Of a stretch of 64,000 nucleotides of DNA, positions 10,805-24,735 are shown in pieces (position 1 is the stretch's first letter; the number at the start of each line of letters is the position of its first letter). The position numbers were made by a program, and so were the translations under genes. The stretch is taken from positions 23,913,001 to 23,977,000 of the forward strand of contig NC_133562.1 of the NCBI RefSeq assembly GCF_048773025.1, read 5' to 3'. The stretch comes from Camelus bactrianus (taxonomy: Eukaryota; Chordata; Mammalia; Artiodactyla; Camelidae). A model generated the notes under the pieces. That model saw nothing but the letters and a program-made list of their open reading frames with translations. It was not told the origin of the DNA and ran no database searches.

Positions 10805-13800
10805 TGTTTAGTCTCAGCTATTCTGATGTCTAGTTTTGTGCCCTTTGCTATGTCCAATCCTATATGAATTTCTGTTTTTATCTGATCGCATGGGACTAGC
10901 CCAGTGGTTCTCCAATTGGCTGGACATTCAAATTGCTTGGAAAACTTTTTAAAAACATAGGGGCCTGCAGCCTTCCCCAGACAAGTTAATTCAGAATTTC
11001 TGAAGGTGGGGCTGAGGCATTAGTATTTTCTTAAGCTCCCTGTGTGATTATTATGAGTCCAACAATCACTCCCAACTCTAATAAAACGTTCTGACATTTT
11101 ATAAAACTTGCCGATTGAGAACCTCAGCATGTGTTTCAAATGAGTTCAGAGGAGAGAGTTTCCAGTGTTAGGTGTTGGTGTTTGTTCTATCAGTTGCATT
11201 CACAATGTAGGCTGACAAGGGGAAAAAAAAAAAACAACAACAACAAGAAAAAAAAATTCAAAGGGAAGGTAGACAGGCCGTGCAAAGGAGAGCTCAATCA
11301 CAGAAGAGCTGTCTCCAGGAGACCAAAGTCATTCTCTTTAACATTCTAAGTGATTGGTTTGTGCAGTGAACCAAATCTGAGCAGTTCCAATGTTTGAAAA
11401 TGTAATGACTTACATAGAAATACTAATATACCCTTCAAGGTCATGGAACAGTTCCTTGGCCTTAGGAAACGTGTAACTTCTGTGAGCTCATGTAGGTCAA
11501 TTTGATGGGCCTCTTATAACCTTAAGATTCATCTTGCTCCTTATCTTTCCTCTGCATTAAAATATGTTAATACCAGCTTTGGAATCAAATCAATTCTTTT
11601 CTTTTTAAATCTGCCTTTTTAAAAGTTCCTTTGTATTTGCAGAATTACCAAGGAGTTGTTAAAAATTACCGTATTTTCTACCTCTGAATGAAATTAAGCA
11701 AAGACCGAAGTACGAAAAGGTCATCGAAACAAGAGACTATAAAAGAAACCTGAGAATGGCGGTACACTGCTAATGATAGCCTAAAATTTAATTTAAAGTC
11801 AGTCCTGAAACTGTGTAATGGTTAAGGATTGAGTTTCTATCCTCATCCACATGTTTAAAGAATCTTCTGTATTGGCTATCTCTAACCAAATTAGTGGGAA
11901 TGGGAGAGGGCGGGGAACAGCTCACTAAGAATCTACTCATCTATAGTCCTTTTATCTTTTCATTTAGAAGGGTAAGCTACTGAATGTCATATATATAATG
12001 CGGTACATAAAATGTGATAAATGCTGCACCTAACACACAAAGTCTACAATAGACCATAGATCTACAAAGGACTATGATCTATGGAGCAGAACTAGCAGAG
12101 TTAACATCAACCCAGTTCCTAGCAAACGTTGCTAACTTATGGCCATAGCTATCATTTCAGGCCCAATACCCCCTTTATAAAAGCAAATATTCTGTAGACC
12201 CCCTTCCCTTCCAAATGAGGCACTCTATCTTCAACTATAATTTTTAAGTAAATTTAAATCAATTTAGAATAATGGAATATATGTTATTGTACATTCATAA
12301 CTATACTATATTCCTATTCCTACACCCCTCTTAATTATAATAAGTAAGTTAGGATCAGGGAAAGCAATATGAGAAATTATCCCACACGGGAAGTTCAGGA
12401 AAAATGAAAGAGCAAAGGCAGAGATGGACTCTCAGCTACTAGCAGGCCAGTTTTCTCTGTAGACGATCACAGACAAAGGGGGAAAAATACTTAACTGGAG
12501 TATGTATAACATGCTAAGATAAATTACAATCTGTCAATGTTGACCAAGAGTGAGGAAGTTTGATATTCCTGTGAATGAGCTATTTATAAACGTACTTATA
12601 AACCAATTCAGTGTGTTATGACACGAGTTAAGAGTGCCAATGAAGTGCCCTGGAAACATTTCATCCCAGAGCCAGCCACATGTCCAAAGATGCATTCAGT
12701 CTGTGGTGGGAAAGGAAAGTGGGCCGGGGGCTCCAGATGAGGGGAGCCGTGTAGCAACGTGGGGCAAGGACGCAGATGCCAAAGCTGGGCCTGTCCGACA
12801 GGGAGCTCAGGAGGGACTCAGCTGCTGCTTTGGGAGGTGGCAGGAGGTGGGGGGAGGGGATAGCCCGACCCTGGCTCCTGAAGCACCCCTCCCCTCCCTT
12901 CCTACTTGGGTCCCACACAGCGCCCCTCACTGCATCCTGCCTTGGCCTACCTGTGCCCCACATACACCCCGATGCTTCCCTCCCCGTTGCCTGAGCCCGA
13001 GCCTCCCTGCCTGCCTTCGACCATCCCCAGTACCCCCATCGTGCCGTGACCTACCTGCACCTGGGGCTCCATCCTGCTTCCCTGCTGGGGACTGGCCTTC
13101 TTGGACATGTGCGTCTCCTGGCAAGCTCTGGAGCCCTGAAGTACCTGAAATAACCTTAAGTTCAGGAAAAGAATAAAGCTCAATGATAAAGAAAATCTCT
13201 ATCATTTTATTCATTGAATCATGTTGTTTATGTTTACATATAAAATATGCATATCTCTGTGCATATGCATGGCTATATTTTGGGTTTTTATATAATACAA
13301 TTACATATTAACATTTTATTTCTTTAAAACGTTGACGCATTGTGGCAAAACGTTAGCATTTAAAAATCTTTCTTTTCAGAAATCAGATCGTATACAAATG
13401 CTTGAAGTTTCTTTTTCACCTTTCCTTTATCCCATTCCCTTCTTTGCATCCAAAGAGGTAACCGTTATCCTGAAGTCAGTGTTGTTTTACTTTCCCAGCT
13501 GTTTTTTTTTTCGCCAGTCCCGCGGCCTGGGGAGGGTGGGGCTCCGGCGAAAGGACGAGGGGCGGGTTCCCCTCCCGATCTCAGAGAAGCTCCCAAAAGG
13601 GCAGCGGCGTGCCCACCTGCCGCCACCTCGGGCGGCCGCGAACCATTCAAATCGCCCGCGCCAAGAGGTACCCGGCGCTCGCGATTGGCTGAGCCGGACC
13701 AGCGCCCCTGGGCGGGGCCGGCCCCCTCGCAGCGGCCGCGGGTCCCGCCCCCACGCAGGGGCCGCGGGTCCCGCCCCGCTGGTGCGCATGCGCGCAGTCC

Positions 13801-13943
13801 CCAGAGGAAAGAGTCTGCGCACACCCCCGCCCGGCCTCCGACTCGCGCCGCGGCTCCCTCCCTTGTCCGCGGAGGCTTGTCGGCTGGGCGAGACAGCAAG
13901 AGCTGCGGCCGGCAGGGGGCTGTGCGGACCCAAGGCGGCTGCG
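10459..13943 (+). repeat. Macrosatellite unit 4
   Basis: 3,485 bp. Its donor-proximal CGG run is interrupted by TGG as in unit 1, and GCCGACGG is also shared with unit 1. It is the first copy with TTTTCTCTG (near 12451) in place of TTTTATCTG, a variant then fixed in units 5 to 7. Confidence 0.95.
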
Positions 13944-14289
13944 GTGGCGCCGGCCTGTGGAAAATGCCACCAGGCGGCGCTTCGGTTCGTTGCTCGTGTG
14001 ACGGCCGTTCCCCGCCCCCCCATCCCTGAACCCCCTGCGACCGCCGGGGAAGAACCGGCCCGCGCAGTGAGTACCGCACCGAGACGCTTCGGCGGGAACG
14101 AGGCCGACGGCCGGCTGTGCCGGTTGCGCCCCTGAGGTGAGTGCGGGCTGCGGCGGCGGCGGCGGCGGCGGCGGCGTCAGGGCGCGGGGCGCGTGAAGGA
14201 CGGGGGTTGCGGCGGCTGCCACCCCGGGTCCCCGCGGCGGAGGGAGGCCGCGCGGGCCTCTGCGGGGCGGGGAGGGCCGGCGCCGTCAG
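13512..14289 (+). promoter_or_regulatory. CpG-island promoter-like segment, units 4/5
   Basis: NRF1-type palindrome 13783-13794, CTCF-like motif 13967-13980, donor after 14136, (CGG)8. All motifs are intact. Confidence 0.75.
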
Positions 14290-17200
14290 TGTTTAGTCTC
14301 AGCTATTCTGATGTCTAGTTTTGTGCCCTTTGCTATGTCCAATCCTATATGAATTTCTGTTTTTATGTGATCGCATGGGACTAGCCCAGTGGTTCTCCAA
14401 TTGGCTGGACATTCAAATTGCTTGGAAAACTTTTTAAAAACATAGGGGCCTGCAGCCTTCCCCAGACAAGTTAATTCAGAATTTCTGAAGGTGGGGCTGA
14501 GGCATTAGTATTTTCTTAAGCTCCCTGTGTGATTATTATGAGTCCAACAATCACTCCCAACTCTAATAAAACGTTCTGACATTTTATAAAACTTGCCGAT
14601 TGAGAACCTCAGCATGTGTTTCAAATGAGTTCAGAGGAGAGAGTTTCCAGTGTTAGGTGTTGGTGTTTGTTCTATCAGTTGCATTCACAATGTAGGCTGA
14701 CAAGGGGAAAAAAAAAAAACAACAACAACAAGAAAAAAAAATTCAAAGGGAAGGTAGACAGGCCGTGCAAAGGAGAGCTCAATCACAGAAGAGCTGTCTC
14801 CAGGAGACCAAAGTCATGCTCTTTAACATTCTAAGTGATTGGTTTGTGCAGTGAACCAAATCTGAGCAGTTCCAATGTTTGAAAATGTAATGACTTACAT
14901 AGAAATACTAATATACCCTTCAAGGTCATGGAACAGTTCCTTGGCCTTAGGAAACGTGTAACTTCTGTGAGCTCATGTAGGTCAATTTGATGGGCCTCTT
15001 ATAACCTTAAGATTCATCTTGCTCCTTATCTTTCCTCTGCATTAAAATATGTTAATACCAGCTTTGGAATCAAATCAATTCTTTTCTTTTTAAATCTGCC
15101 TTTTTAAAAGTTCCTTTGTATTTGCAGAATTACCAAGGAGTTGTTAAAAATTACCGTATTTTCTACCTCTGAATGAAATTAAGCAAAGACCGAAGTACGA
15201 AAAGGTCATCGAAACAAGAGACTATAAAAGAAACCTGAGAATAGCGGTACACTGCTAATGATAGCCTAAAGTTTAATTTAAAGTCAGTCCTGAAACTGTG
15301 TAATGGTTAAGGATTGAGTTTCTATCCTCATCCACATGTTTAAAGAATCTTCTGTATTGGCTATCTCTAACCAAATTAGTGGGAATGGGAGAGGGCGGGG
15401 AACAGCTCACTAAGAATCTACTCATCTATAGTCCTTTTATCTTTTCATTTAGAAGGGTAAGCTACTGAATGTCATATATATAATGCGGTACATAAAATGT
15501 GATAAATGCTGCACCTAACACACAAAGTCTACAATAGACCATAGATCTACAAAGGACTATGATCCATGGATCAGAACTAGCAGAGTTAACATCAACCCAG
15601 TTCCTAGCAAACGTTGCTAACTTATGGCCATAGCTATCATTTCAGGCCCAATACCCCCTTTATAAAAGCAAATATTGTGTAGACCCCCTTCCCTTCCAAA
15701 TGAGGCACTCTATCTTCAACTATAATTTTTAAGTAAATTTAAATCAATTTAGAATAATGGAATATATGTTATTGTACATTCATAACTATACTATATTCCT
15801 ATTCCTACACCCCGCTTAATTATAATAAGTAAATTAGGATCAGGGAAAGCAATATGAGAAATTATCCCACACGGGAAGTTCAGGAAAAATGGAAGAGCAA
15901 AGGCAGAGATGGACTCTCAGCTACTAGCAGGCCAGTTTTCTCTGTAGACGATCACAGACAAAGGGGGAAAAATACTTAACTGGAGTATGTATAACATGCT
16001 AAGATAAATTACAATCTGTCAATGTTGACCAAGAGTGAGGAAGTTTGATATTCTTGTGAATGAGCTATTTCTAAACGTACTTATAAACCAATTCAGTGTG
16101 TTATGACACGAGTTAAGAGTGCCAATGAAGTGCCCTGGAAACATTTCATCCCAGAGCCAGCCACATGTCCAAAGATGCATTCAGTCTGTGGTGGGAAAGG
16201 AAAGTGGGCCGGGGGCTCCAGATGAGGGGAGCCGTGTAGCAACGTGGGGCAAGGACGCAGATGCCAAAGCTGGGCCTGTCCGACAGGGAGCTCAGGAGGG
16301 ACTCAGCTGCTGCTTTGGGAGGTGGCAGGAGGTGGGGGGAGGGGATAGCCCGACCCTGGCTCCTGAAGCACCCCTCCCCTCCCTTCCTACTTGGGTCCCA
16401 CACAGCGCCCCTCACTGCATCCTGCCTTGGCCTACCTGTGCCCCACATACACCCCGATGCTTCCCTCCCCGTTGCCTGAGCCCGAGCCTCCCTGCCTGCC
16501 TTCGACCATCCCCAGTACCCCCATCGTGCCGTGACCTACCTGCACCTGGGGCTCCATCCTGCTTCCCTGCTGGGGACTGGCCTTCTTGGACATGTGCGTC
16601 TCCTGGCAAGCTCTGGAGCCCTGAAGTACCTGAAATAACCTTAAGTTCAGGAAAAGAATAAAGCTCAATGATAAAGAAAATCTCTATCATTTTATTCATT
16701 GAATCATGTTGTTTATGTTTACATATAAAATATGCATATCTCTGTGCATATGCATGGCTATATTTTGGGTTTTTATATAATACAATTACATATTAACATT
16801 TTATTTCTTTAAAACGTTGACGCATTGTGGCAAAACGTTAGCATTTAAAAATCTTTCTTTTCAGAAATCAGATCGTATACAAATGCTTGAAGTTTCTTTT
16901 TCACCTTTCCTTTATCCCATTCCCTTCTTTGCATCCAAAGAGGTAACCGTTATCCTGAAGTCAGTGTTGTTTTACTTTCCCAGCTGTTTTTTTTTTCGCC
17001 AGTCCCGCGGCCTGGGGAGGGTGGGGCTCCGGCGAAAGGACGAGGGGCGGGTTCCCCTCCCGATCTCAGAGAAGCTCCCAAAAGGGCAGCGGCGTGCCCA
17101 CCTGCCGCCACCTCGGGCGGCCGCGAACCATTCAAATCGCCCGCGCCAAGAGGTACCCGGCGCTCGCGATTGGCTGAGCCGGACCAGCGCCCCTGGGCGG

Positions 17201-17428
17201 GGCCGGCCCCCTCGCAGCGGCCGCGGGTCCCGCCCCCACGCAGGGGCCGCGGGTCCCGCCCCGCTGGTGCGCATGCGCGCAGTCCCCAGAGGAAAGAGTC
17301 TGCGCACACCCCCGCCCGGCCTCCGACTCGCGCCGCGGCTCCCTCCCTTGTCCGCGGAGGCTTGTCGGCTCGGCGAGACAGCAAGAGCTGCGGCCGGCAG
17401 GGGGCTGTGCGGACCCAAGGCGGCTGCG
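13944..17428 (+). repeat. Macrosatellite unit 5
   Basis: 3,485 bp. First unit carrying the right-hand haplotype: CACCCCGCTT (near 15810), AAATGGAAGAGC (near 15887), GATATTCTTG and ATTTCTAAAC (near 16046-16075). It shares GGATCAGAAC and ATTGTGTAGAC with units 3 and 8. The CpG island is intact, with about eight CGG. Confidence 0.95.
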
Positions 17429-17774
17429 GTGGCGCCGGCCTGTGGAAAATGCCACCAGGCGGCGCTTCGGTTCGTTGCTCGTGTGACGGCCGTTCCCCGC
17501 CCCCCCATCCCTGAACCCCCTGCGACCGCCGGGGAAGAACCGGCCCGCGCAGTGAGTACCGCACCGAGACGCTTCGGCGGGAACGAGGCCGCCGGCCGGC
17601 TGTGCCGGTTGCGCCCCTGAGGTGAGTGCGGGCTGCGGCGGCGGCGGCGGCGGCGGCGGCGTCAGGGCGCGGGGCGCGTGAAGGACGGGGGTTGCGGCGG
17701 CTGCCACCCCGGGTCCCCGCGGCGGAGGGAGGCCGCGCGGGCCTCTGCGGGGCGGGGAGGGCCGGCGCCGTCAG
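16997..17774 (+). promoter_or_regulatory. CpG-island promoter-like segment, units 5/6
   Basis: NRF1-type palindrome 17268-17279, CTCF-like motif 17452-17465, donor after 17621, (CGG)8. All motifs are intact. Confidence 0.75.
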
Positions 17775-20700
17775 TGTTTAGTCTCAGCTATTCTGATGTC
17801 TAGTTTTGTGCCCTTTGCTATGTCCAATCCTATATGAATTTCTGTTTTTATCTGATCGCATGGGACTAGCCCAGTGGTTCTCCAATTGGCTGGACGTTCA
17901 AATTGCTTGGAAAACTTTTTAAAAACATAGGGGCCTGCAGCCTTCCCCAGACAAGTTAATTCAGAATTTCTGAAGGTGGGGCTGAGGCATTAGTATTTTC
18001 TTAAGCTCCCTGTGTGATTATTATGAGTCCAACAATCACTCCCAACTCTAATAAAACGTTCTGACATTTTATAAAACTTGCCGATTGAGAACCTCAGCAT
18101 GTGTTTCAAATGAGTTCAGAGGAGAGAGTTTCCAGTGTTAGGTGTTGGTGTTTGTTCTATCAGTTGCATTCACAATGTAGGCTGACAAGGGGAAAAAAAA
18201 AAACAACAACAACAAGAAAAAAAAATTCAAAGGGAAGGTAGACAGGCCGTGCAAAGGAGAGCTCAATCACAGAAGAGCTGTCTCCAGGAGACCAAAGTCA
18301 TGCTCTTTAACATTCTAAGTGATTGGTTTGTGCAGTGAACCAAATCTGAGCAGTTCCAATGTTTGAAAATGTAATGACTTACATAGAAATACTAATATAC
18401 CCTTCAAGGTCATGGAACAGTTCCTTGGCCTTAGGAAACGTGTAACTTCTGTGAGCTCATGTAGGTCAATTTGATGGGCCTCTTATAACCTTAAGATTCA
18501 TCTTGCTCCTTATCTTTCCTCTGCATTAAAATATGTTAATACCAGCTTTGGAATCAAATCAATTCTTTTCTTTTTAAATCTGCCTTTTTAAAAGTTCCTT
18601 TGTATTTGCAGAATTACCAAGGAGTTGTTAAAAATTACCGTATTTTCTACCTCTGAATGAAATTAAGCAAAGACCGAAGTACGAAAAGGTCATCGAAACA
18701 AGAGACTATAAAAGAAACCTGAGAATAGCGGTACACTGCTAATGATAGCCTAAAATTTAATTTAAAGTCAGTCCTGAAACTGTGTAATGGTTAAGGATTG
18801 AGTTTCTATCCTCATCCACATGTTTAAAGAATCTTCTGTATTGGCTATCTCTAACCAAATTAGTGGGAATGGGAGAGGGCGGGGAACAGCTCACTAAGAA
18901 TCTACTCATCTATAGTCCTTTTATCTTTTCATTTAGAAGGGTAAGCTACTGAATGTCATATATATAATGCGGTACATAAAATGTGATAAATGCTGCACCT
19001 AACACACAAAGTCTACAATAGACCATAGATCTACAAAGGACTATGATCTATGGAGCAGAACTAGCAGAGTTAACATCAACCCAGTTCCTAGCAAACGTTG
19101 CTAACTTATGGCCATAGCTATCATTTCAGGCCCAATACCCCCTTTATAAAAGCAAATATTCTGTAGACCCCCTTCCCTTCCAAATGAGGCACTCTATCTT
19201 CAACTATAATTTTTAAGTAAATTTAAATCAATTTAGAATAATGGAATATATGTTATTGTACATTCATAACTATACTATATTCCTATTCCTACACCCCGCT
19301 TAATTATAATAAGTAAGTTAGGATCAGGGAAAGCAATATGAGAAATTATCCCACACGGGAAGTTCAGGAAAAATGGAAGAGCAAAGGCAGAGATGGACTC
19401 TCAGCTACTAGCAGGCCAGTTTTCTCTGTAGACGATCACAGACAAAGGGGGAAAAATACTTAACTGGAGTATGTATAACATGCTAAGATAAATTACAATC
19501 TGTCAATGTTGACCAAGAGTGAGGAAGTTTGATATTCTTGTGAATGAGCTATTTCTAAACGTACTTATAAACCAATTCAGTGTGTTATGACACGAGTTAA
19601 GAGTGCCAATGAAGTGCCCTGGAAACATTTCATCCCAGAGCCAGCCACATGTCCAAAGATGCATTCAGTCTGTGGTGGGAAAGGAAAGTGGGCCGGGGGC
19701 TCCAGATGAGGGGAGCCGTGTAGCAACGTGGGGCAAGGACGCAGATGCCAAAGCTGGGCCTGTCCGACAGGGAGCTCAGGAGGGACTCAGCTGCTGCTTT
19801 GGGAGGTGGCAGGAGGTGGGGGGAGGGGATAGCCCGACCCTGGCTCCTGAAGCACCCCTCCCCTCCCTTCCTACTTGGGTCCCACACAGCGCCCCTCACT
19901 GCATCCTGCCTTGGCCTACCTGTGCCCCACATACACCCCGATGCTTCCCTCCCCGTTGCCTGAGCCCGAGCCTCCCTGCCTGCCTTCGACCATCCCCAGT
20001 ACCCCCATCGTGCCGTGACCTACCTGCACCTGGGGCTCCATCCTGCTTCCCTGCTGGGGACTGGCCTTCTTGGACATGTGCGTCTCCTGGCAAGCTCTGG
20101 AGCCCTGAAGTACCTGAAATAACCTTAAGTTCAGGAAAAGAATAAAGCTCAATGATAAAGAAAATCTCTATCATTTTATTCATTGAATCATGTTGTTTAT
20201 GTTTACATATAAAATATGCATATCTCTGTGCATATGCATGGCTATATTTTGGGTTTTTATATAATACAATTACATATTAACATTTTATTTCTTTAAAACG
20301 TTGACGCATTGTGGCAAAACGTTAGCATTTAAAAATCTTTCTTTTCAGAAATCAGATCGTATACAAATGCTTGAAGTTTCTTTTTCACCTTTCCTTTATC
20401 CCATTCCCTTCTTTGCATCCAAAGAGGTAACCGTTATCCTGAAGTCAGTGTTGTTTTACTTTCCCAGCTGTTTTTTTTTTCGCCAGTCCCGCGGCCTGGG
20501 GAGGGTGGGGCTCCGGCGAAAGGACGAGGGGCGGGTTCCCCTCCCGATCTCAGAGAAGCTCCCAAAAGGGCAGCGGCGTGCCCACCTGCCGCCACCTCGG
20601 GCGGCCGCGAACCATTCAAATCGCCCGCGCCAAGAGGTACCCGGCGCTCGCGATTGGCTGAGCCGGACCAGCGCCCCTGGGCGGGGCCGGCCCCCTCGCA

Positions 20701-20912
20701 GCGGCCGCGGGTCCCGCCCCCACGCAGGGGCCGCGGGTCCCGCCCCGCTGGTGCGCATGCGCGCAGTCCCCAGAGGAAAGAGTCTGCGCACACCCCCGCC
20801 CGGCCTCCGACTCGCGCCGCGGCTCCCTCCCTTGTCCGCGGAGGCTTGTCGGCTCGGCGAGACAGCAAGAGCTGCGGCCGGCAGGGGGCTGTGCGGACCC
20901 AAGGCGGCTGCG
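17429..20912 (+). repeat. Macrosatellite unit 6
   Basis: 3,484 bp. Practically identical to unit 7, including GGACGTTCAAATT (near 17894) where other units have GGACATTCAAATT. This private shared change points to a recent duplication of one unit into the other. Confidence 0.95.
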
Positions 20913-21118
20913 GTGGCGCCGGCCTGTGGAAAATGCCACCAGGCGGCGCTTCGGTTCGTTGCTCGTGTGACGGCCGTTCCCCGCCCCCCCATCCCTGAAC
21001 CCCCTGCGACCGCCGGGGAAGAACCGGCCCGCGCAGTGAGTACCGCACCGAGACGCTTCGGCGGGAACGAGGCCGCCGGCCGGCTGTGCCGGTTGCGCCC
21101 CTGAGGTGAGTGCGGGCT

Positions 21119-21151
<33 letters not shown>

Positions 21152-21264
21152 TCAGGGCGCGGGGCGCGTGAAGGACGGGGGTTGCGGCGGCTGCCACCCC
21201 GGGTCCCCGCGGCGGAGGGAGGCCGCGCGGGCCTCTGCGGGGCGGGGAGGGCCGGCGCCGTCAG
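20481..21264 (+). promoter_or_regulatory. CpG-island promoter-like segment, units 6/7
   Basis: NRF1-type palindrome 20752-20763, CTCF-like motif 20936-20949, donor after 21105, CGG run expanded to about ten. All motifs are intact. Confidence 0.75.
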
Positions 21265-24200
21265 TGTTTAGTCTCAGCTATTCTGATGTCTAGTTTTGTG
21301 CCCTTTGCTATGTCCAATCCTATATGAATTTCTGTTTTTATCTGATCGCATGGGACTAGCCCAGTGGTTCTCCAATTGGCTGGACGTTCAAATTGCTTGG
21401 AAAACTTTTTAAAAACATAGGGGCCTGCAGCCTTCCCCAGACAAGTTAATTCAGAATTTCTGAAGGTGGGGCTGAGGCATTAGTATTTTCTTAAGCTCCC
21501 TGTGTGATTATTATGAGTCCAACAATCACTCCCAACTCTAATAAAACGTTCTGACATTTTATAAAACTTGCCGATTGAGAACCTCAGCATGTGTTTCAAA
21601 TGAGTTCAGAGGAGAGAGTTTCCAGTGTTAGGTGTTGGTGTTTGTTCTATCAGTTGCATTCACAATGTAGGCTGACAAGGGGAAAAAAAAAAACAACAAC
21701 AACAAGAAAAAAAAATTCAAAGGGAAGGTAGACAGGCCGTGCAAAGGAGAGCTCAATCACAGAAGAGCTGTCTCCAGGAGACCAAAGTCATGCTCTTTAA
21801 CATTCTAAGTGATTGGTTTGTGCAGTGAACCAAATCTGAGCAGTTCCAATGTTTGAAAATGTAATGACTTACATAGAAATACTAATATACCCTTCAAGGT
21901 CATGGAACAGTTCCTTGGCCTTAGGAAACGTGTAACTTCTGTGAGCTCATGTAGGTCAATTTGATGGGCCTCTTATAACCTTAAGATTCATCTTGCTCCT
22001 TATCTTTCCTCTGCATTAAAATATGTTAATACCAGCTTTGGAATCAAATCAATTCTTTTCTTTTTAAATCTGCCTTTTTAAAAGTTCCTTTGTATTTGCA
22101 GAATTACCAAGGAGTTGTTAAAAATTACCGTATTTTCTACCTCTGAATGAAATTAAGCAAAGACCGAAGTACGAAAAGGTCATCGAAACAAGAGACTATA
22201 AAAGAAACCTGAGAATAGCGGTACACTGCTAATGATAGCCTAAAATTTAATTTAAAGTCAGTCCTGAAACTGTGTAATGGTTAAGGATTGAGTTTCTATC
22301 CTCATCCACATGTTTAAAGAATCTTCTGTATTGGCTATCTCTAACCAAATTAGTGGGAATGGGAGAGGGCGGGGAACAGCTCACTAAGAATCTACTCATC
22401 TATAGTCCTTTTATCTTTTCATTTAGAAGGGTAAGCTACTGAATGTCATATATATAATGCGGTACATAAAATGTGATAAATGCTGCACCTAACACACAAA
22501 GTCTACAATAGACCATAGATCTACAAAGGACTATGATCTATGGAGCAGAACTAGCAGAGTTAACATCAACCCAGTTCCTAGCAAACGTTGCTAACTTATG
22601 GCCATAGCTATCATTTCAGGCCCAATACCCCCTTTATAAAAGCAAATATTCTGTAGACCCCCTTCCCTTCCAAATGAGGCACTCTATCTTCAACTATAAT
22701 TTTTAAGTAAATTTAAATCAATTTAGAATAATGGAATATATGTTATTGTACATTCATAACTATACTATATTCCTATTCCTACACCCCGCTTAATTATAAT
22801 AAGTAAGTTAGGATCAGGGAAAGCAATATGAGAAATTATCCCACACGGGAAGTTCAGGAAAAATGGAAGAGCAAAGGCAGAGATGGACTCTCAGCTACTA
22901 GCAGGCCAGTTTTCTCTGTAGACGATCACAGACAAAGGGGGAAAAATACTTAACTGGAGTATGTATAACATGCTAAGATAAATTACAATCTGTCAATGTT
23001 GACCAAGAGTGAGGAAGTTTGATATTCTTGTGAATGAGCTATTTCTAAACGTACTTATAAACCAATTCAGTGTGTTATGACACGAGTTAAGAGTGCCAAT
23101 GAAGTGCCCTGGAAACATTTCATCCCAGAGCCAGCCACATGTCCAAAGATGCATTCAGTCTGTGGTGGGAAAGGAAAGTGGGCCGGGGGCTCCAGATGAG
23201 GGGAGCCGTGTAGCAACGTGGGGCAAGGACGCAGATGCCAAAGCTGGGCCTGTCCGACAGGGAGCTCAGGAGGGACTCAGCTGCTGCTTTGGGAGGTGGC
23301 AGGAGGTGGGGGGAGGGGATAGCCCGACCCTGGCTCCTGAAGCACCCCTCCCCTCCCTTCCTACTTGGGTCCCACACAGCGCCCCTCACTGCATCCTGCC
23401 TTGGCCTACCTGTGCCCCACATACACCCCGATGCTTCCCTCCCCGTTGCCTGAGCCCGAGCCTCCCTGCCTGCCTTCGACCATCCCCAGTACCCCCATCG
23501 TGCCGTGACCTACCTGCACCTGGGGCTCCATCCTGCTTCCCTGCTGGGGACTGGCCTTCTTGGACATGTGCGTCTCCTGGCAAGCTCTGGAGCCCTGAAG
23601 TACCTGAAATAACCTTAAGTTCAGGAAAAGAATAAAGCTCAATGATAAAGAAAATCTCTATCATTTTATTCATTGAATCATGTTGTTTATGTTTACATAT
23701 AAAATATGCATATCTCTGTGCATATGCATGGCTATATTTTGGGTTTTTATATAATACAATTACATATTAACATTTTATTTCTTTAAAACGTTGACGCATT
23801 GTGGCAAAACGTTAGCATTTAAAAATCTTTCTTTTCAGAAATCAGATCGTATACAAATGCTTGAAGTTTCTTTTTCACCTTTCCTTTATCCCATTCCCTT
23901 CTTTGCATCCAAAGAGGTAACCGTTATCCTGAAGTCAGTGTTGTTTTACTTTCCCAGCTGTTTTTTTTTTTCGCCAGTCCCGCGGCCTGGGGAGGGTGGG
24001 GCTCCGGCGAAAGGACGAGGGGCGGGTTCCCCTCCCGATCTCAGAGAAGCTCCCAAAAGGGCAGCGGCGTGCCCACCTGCCGCCAACTAAGGCGGCCGCT
24101 AACCATTCAAATCGCCCGCGCCAAGAGGTACCCGGCGCTCGCGATTGGCTGAGCCGGACCAGTGCCCCTGGGCGGGGCCGGACCCACGAACCGTCCGCGG

Positions 24201-24402
24201 GTCCCGCCCCCACGCAGCGGCCGCGGGTCCCGCCCCGCTGGTGCGCATGCGCGCAGTCCCCGGAGGACAGAGTCTGCGCACACCCCCGCCCGGCCTCCGA
24301 CTCGCGCCGTGGCTCTCTCCCCTGTCCGCGGAGGCTTGTCGGCTCGGCGAGACAGCAAGAGCTGCGGCCGGCAGGGGGGTGTGCGGACCCAAGGCGGCTG
24401 CG
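20913..24402 (+). repeat. Macrosatellite unit 7
   Basis: 3,490 bp. The left 3.1 kb matches unit 6 almost perfectly, with a CGG run expanded to about ten. From about 24,085 onward its terminal CpG-island part diverges abruptly (for example CAACTAAGGCGGCCGC and a changed GC-box segment at 24,180-24,215). The decay of the array edge therefore begins inside this unit. Confidence 0.95.
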
Positions 24403-24735
24403 GTGGCGCCGGCCTGTGGAAAATGCCACCAGGCGGCGCTTCGGTTCGTTGCTCAAGTGACGGCCGTTCCCCGCCCCCCCACCCCTGAACCCCCTGCGAC
24501 CGCCAGGGAAGAACCGGCCCGCGCAGGGAGTACCGCACAGAGACGCCTCAGCGGGAACGAGGCCGACGGTCGGCTGTGCCGGTTGCGCCCCTGAAGTGAG
24601 AGGGGCGGCGGCGGCGGCGGCGGCGGGGCGCGGGGCGCGGGAAGGACGGGGGTTGCGACGGCCGCCACCCCGGGTCCCCGCGGCGGAGGGAGGCCGCGCG
24701 GGCCTCTGCGGGGCAGGGAGGGCCGGCGCCGTCAG
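23972..24735 (+). promoter_or_regulatory. CpG-island promoter-like segment, units 7/8, decayed
   Basis: NRF1-type palindrome 24242-24253 and CTCF-like motif 24426-24439 survive, but the GC-box module is rearranged (24,180-24,235), the donor is weakened (CTGAA|GTGAGA at 24,595), and the CGG run is short. It is the last complete promoter copy before the TNS3 exons. Confidence 0.65.
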
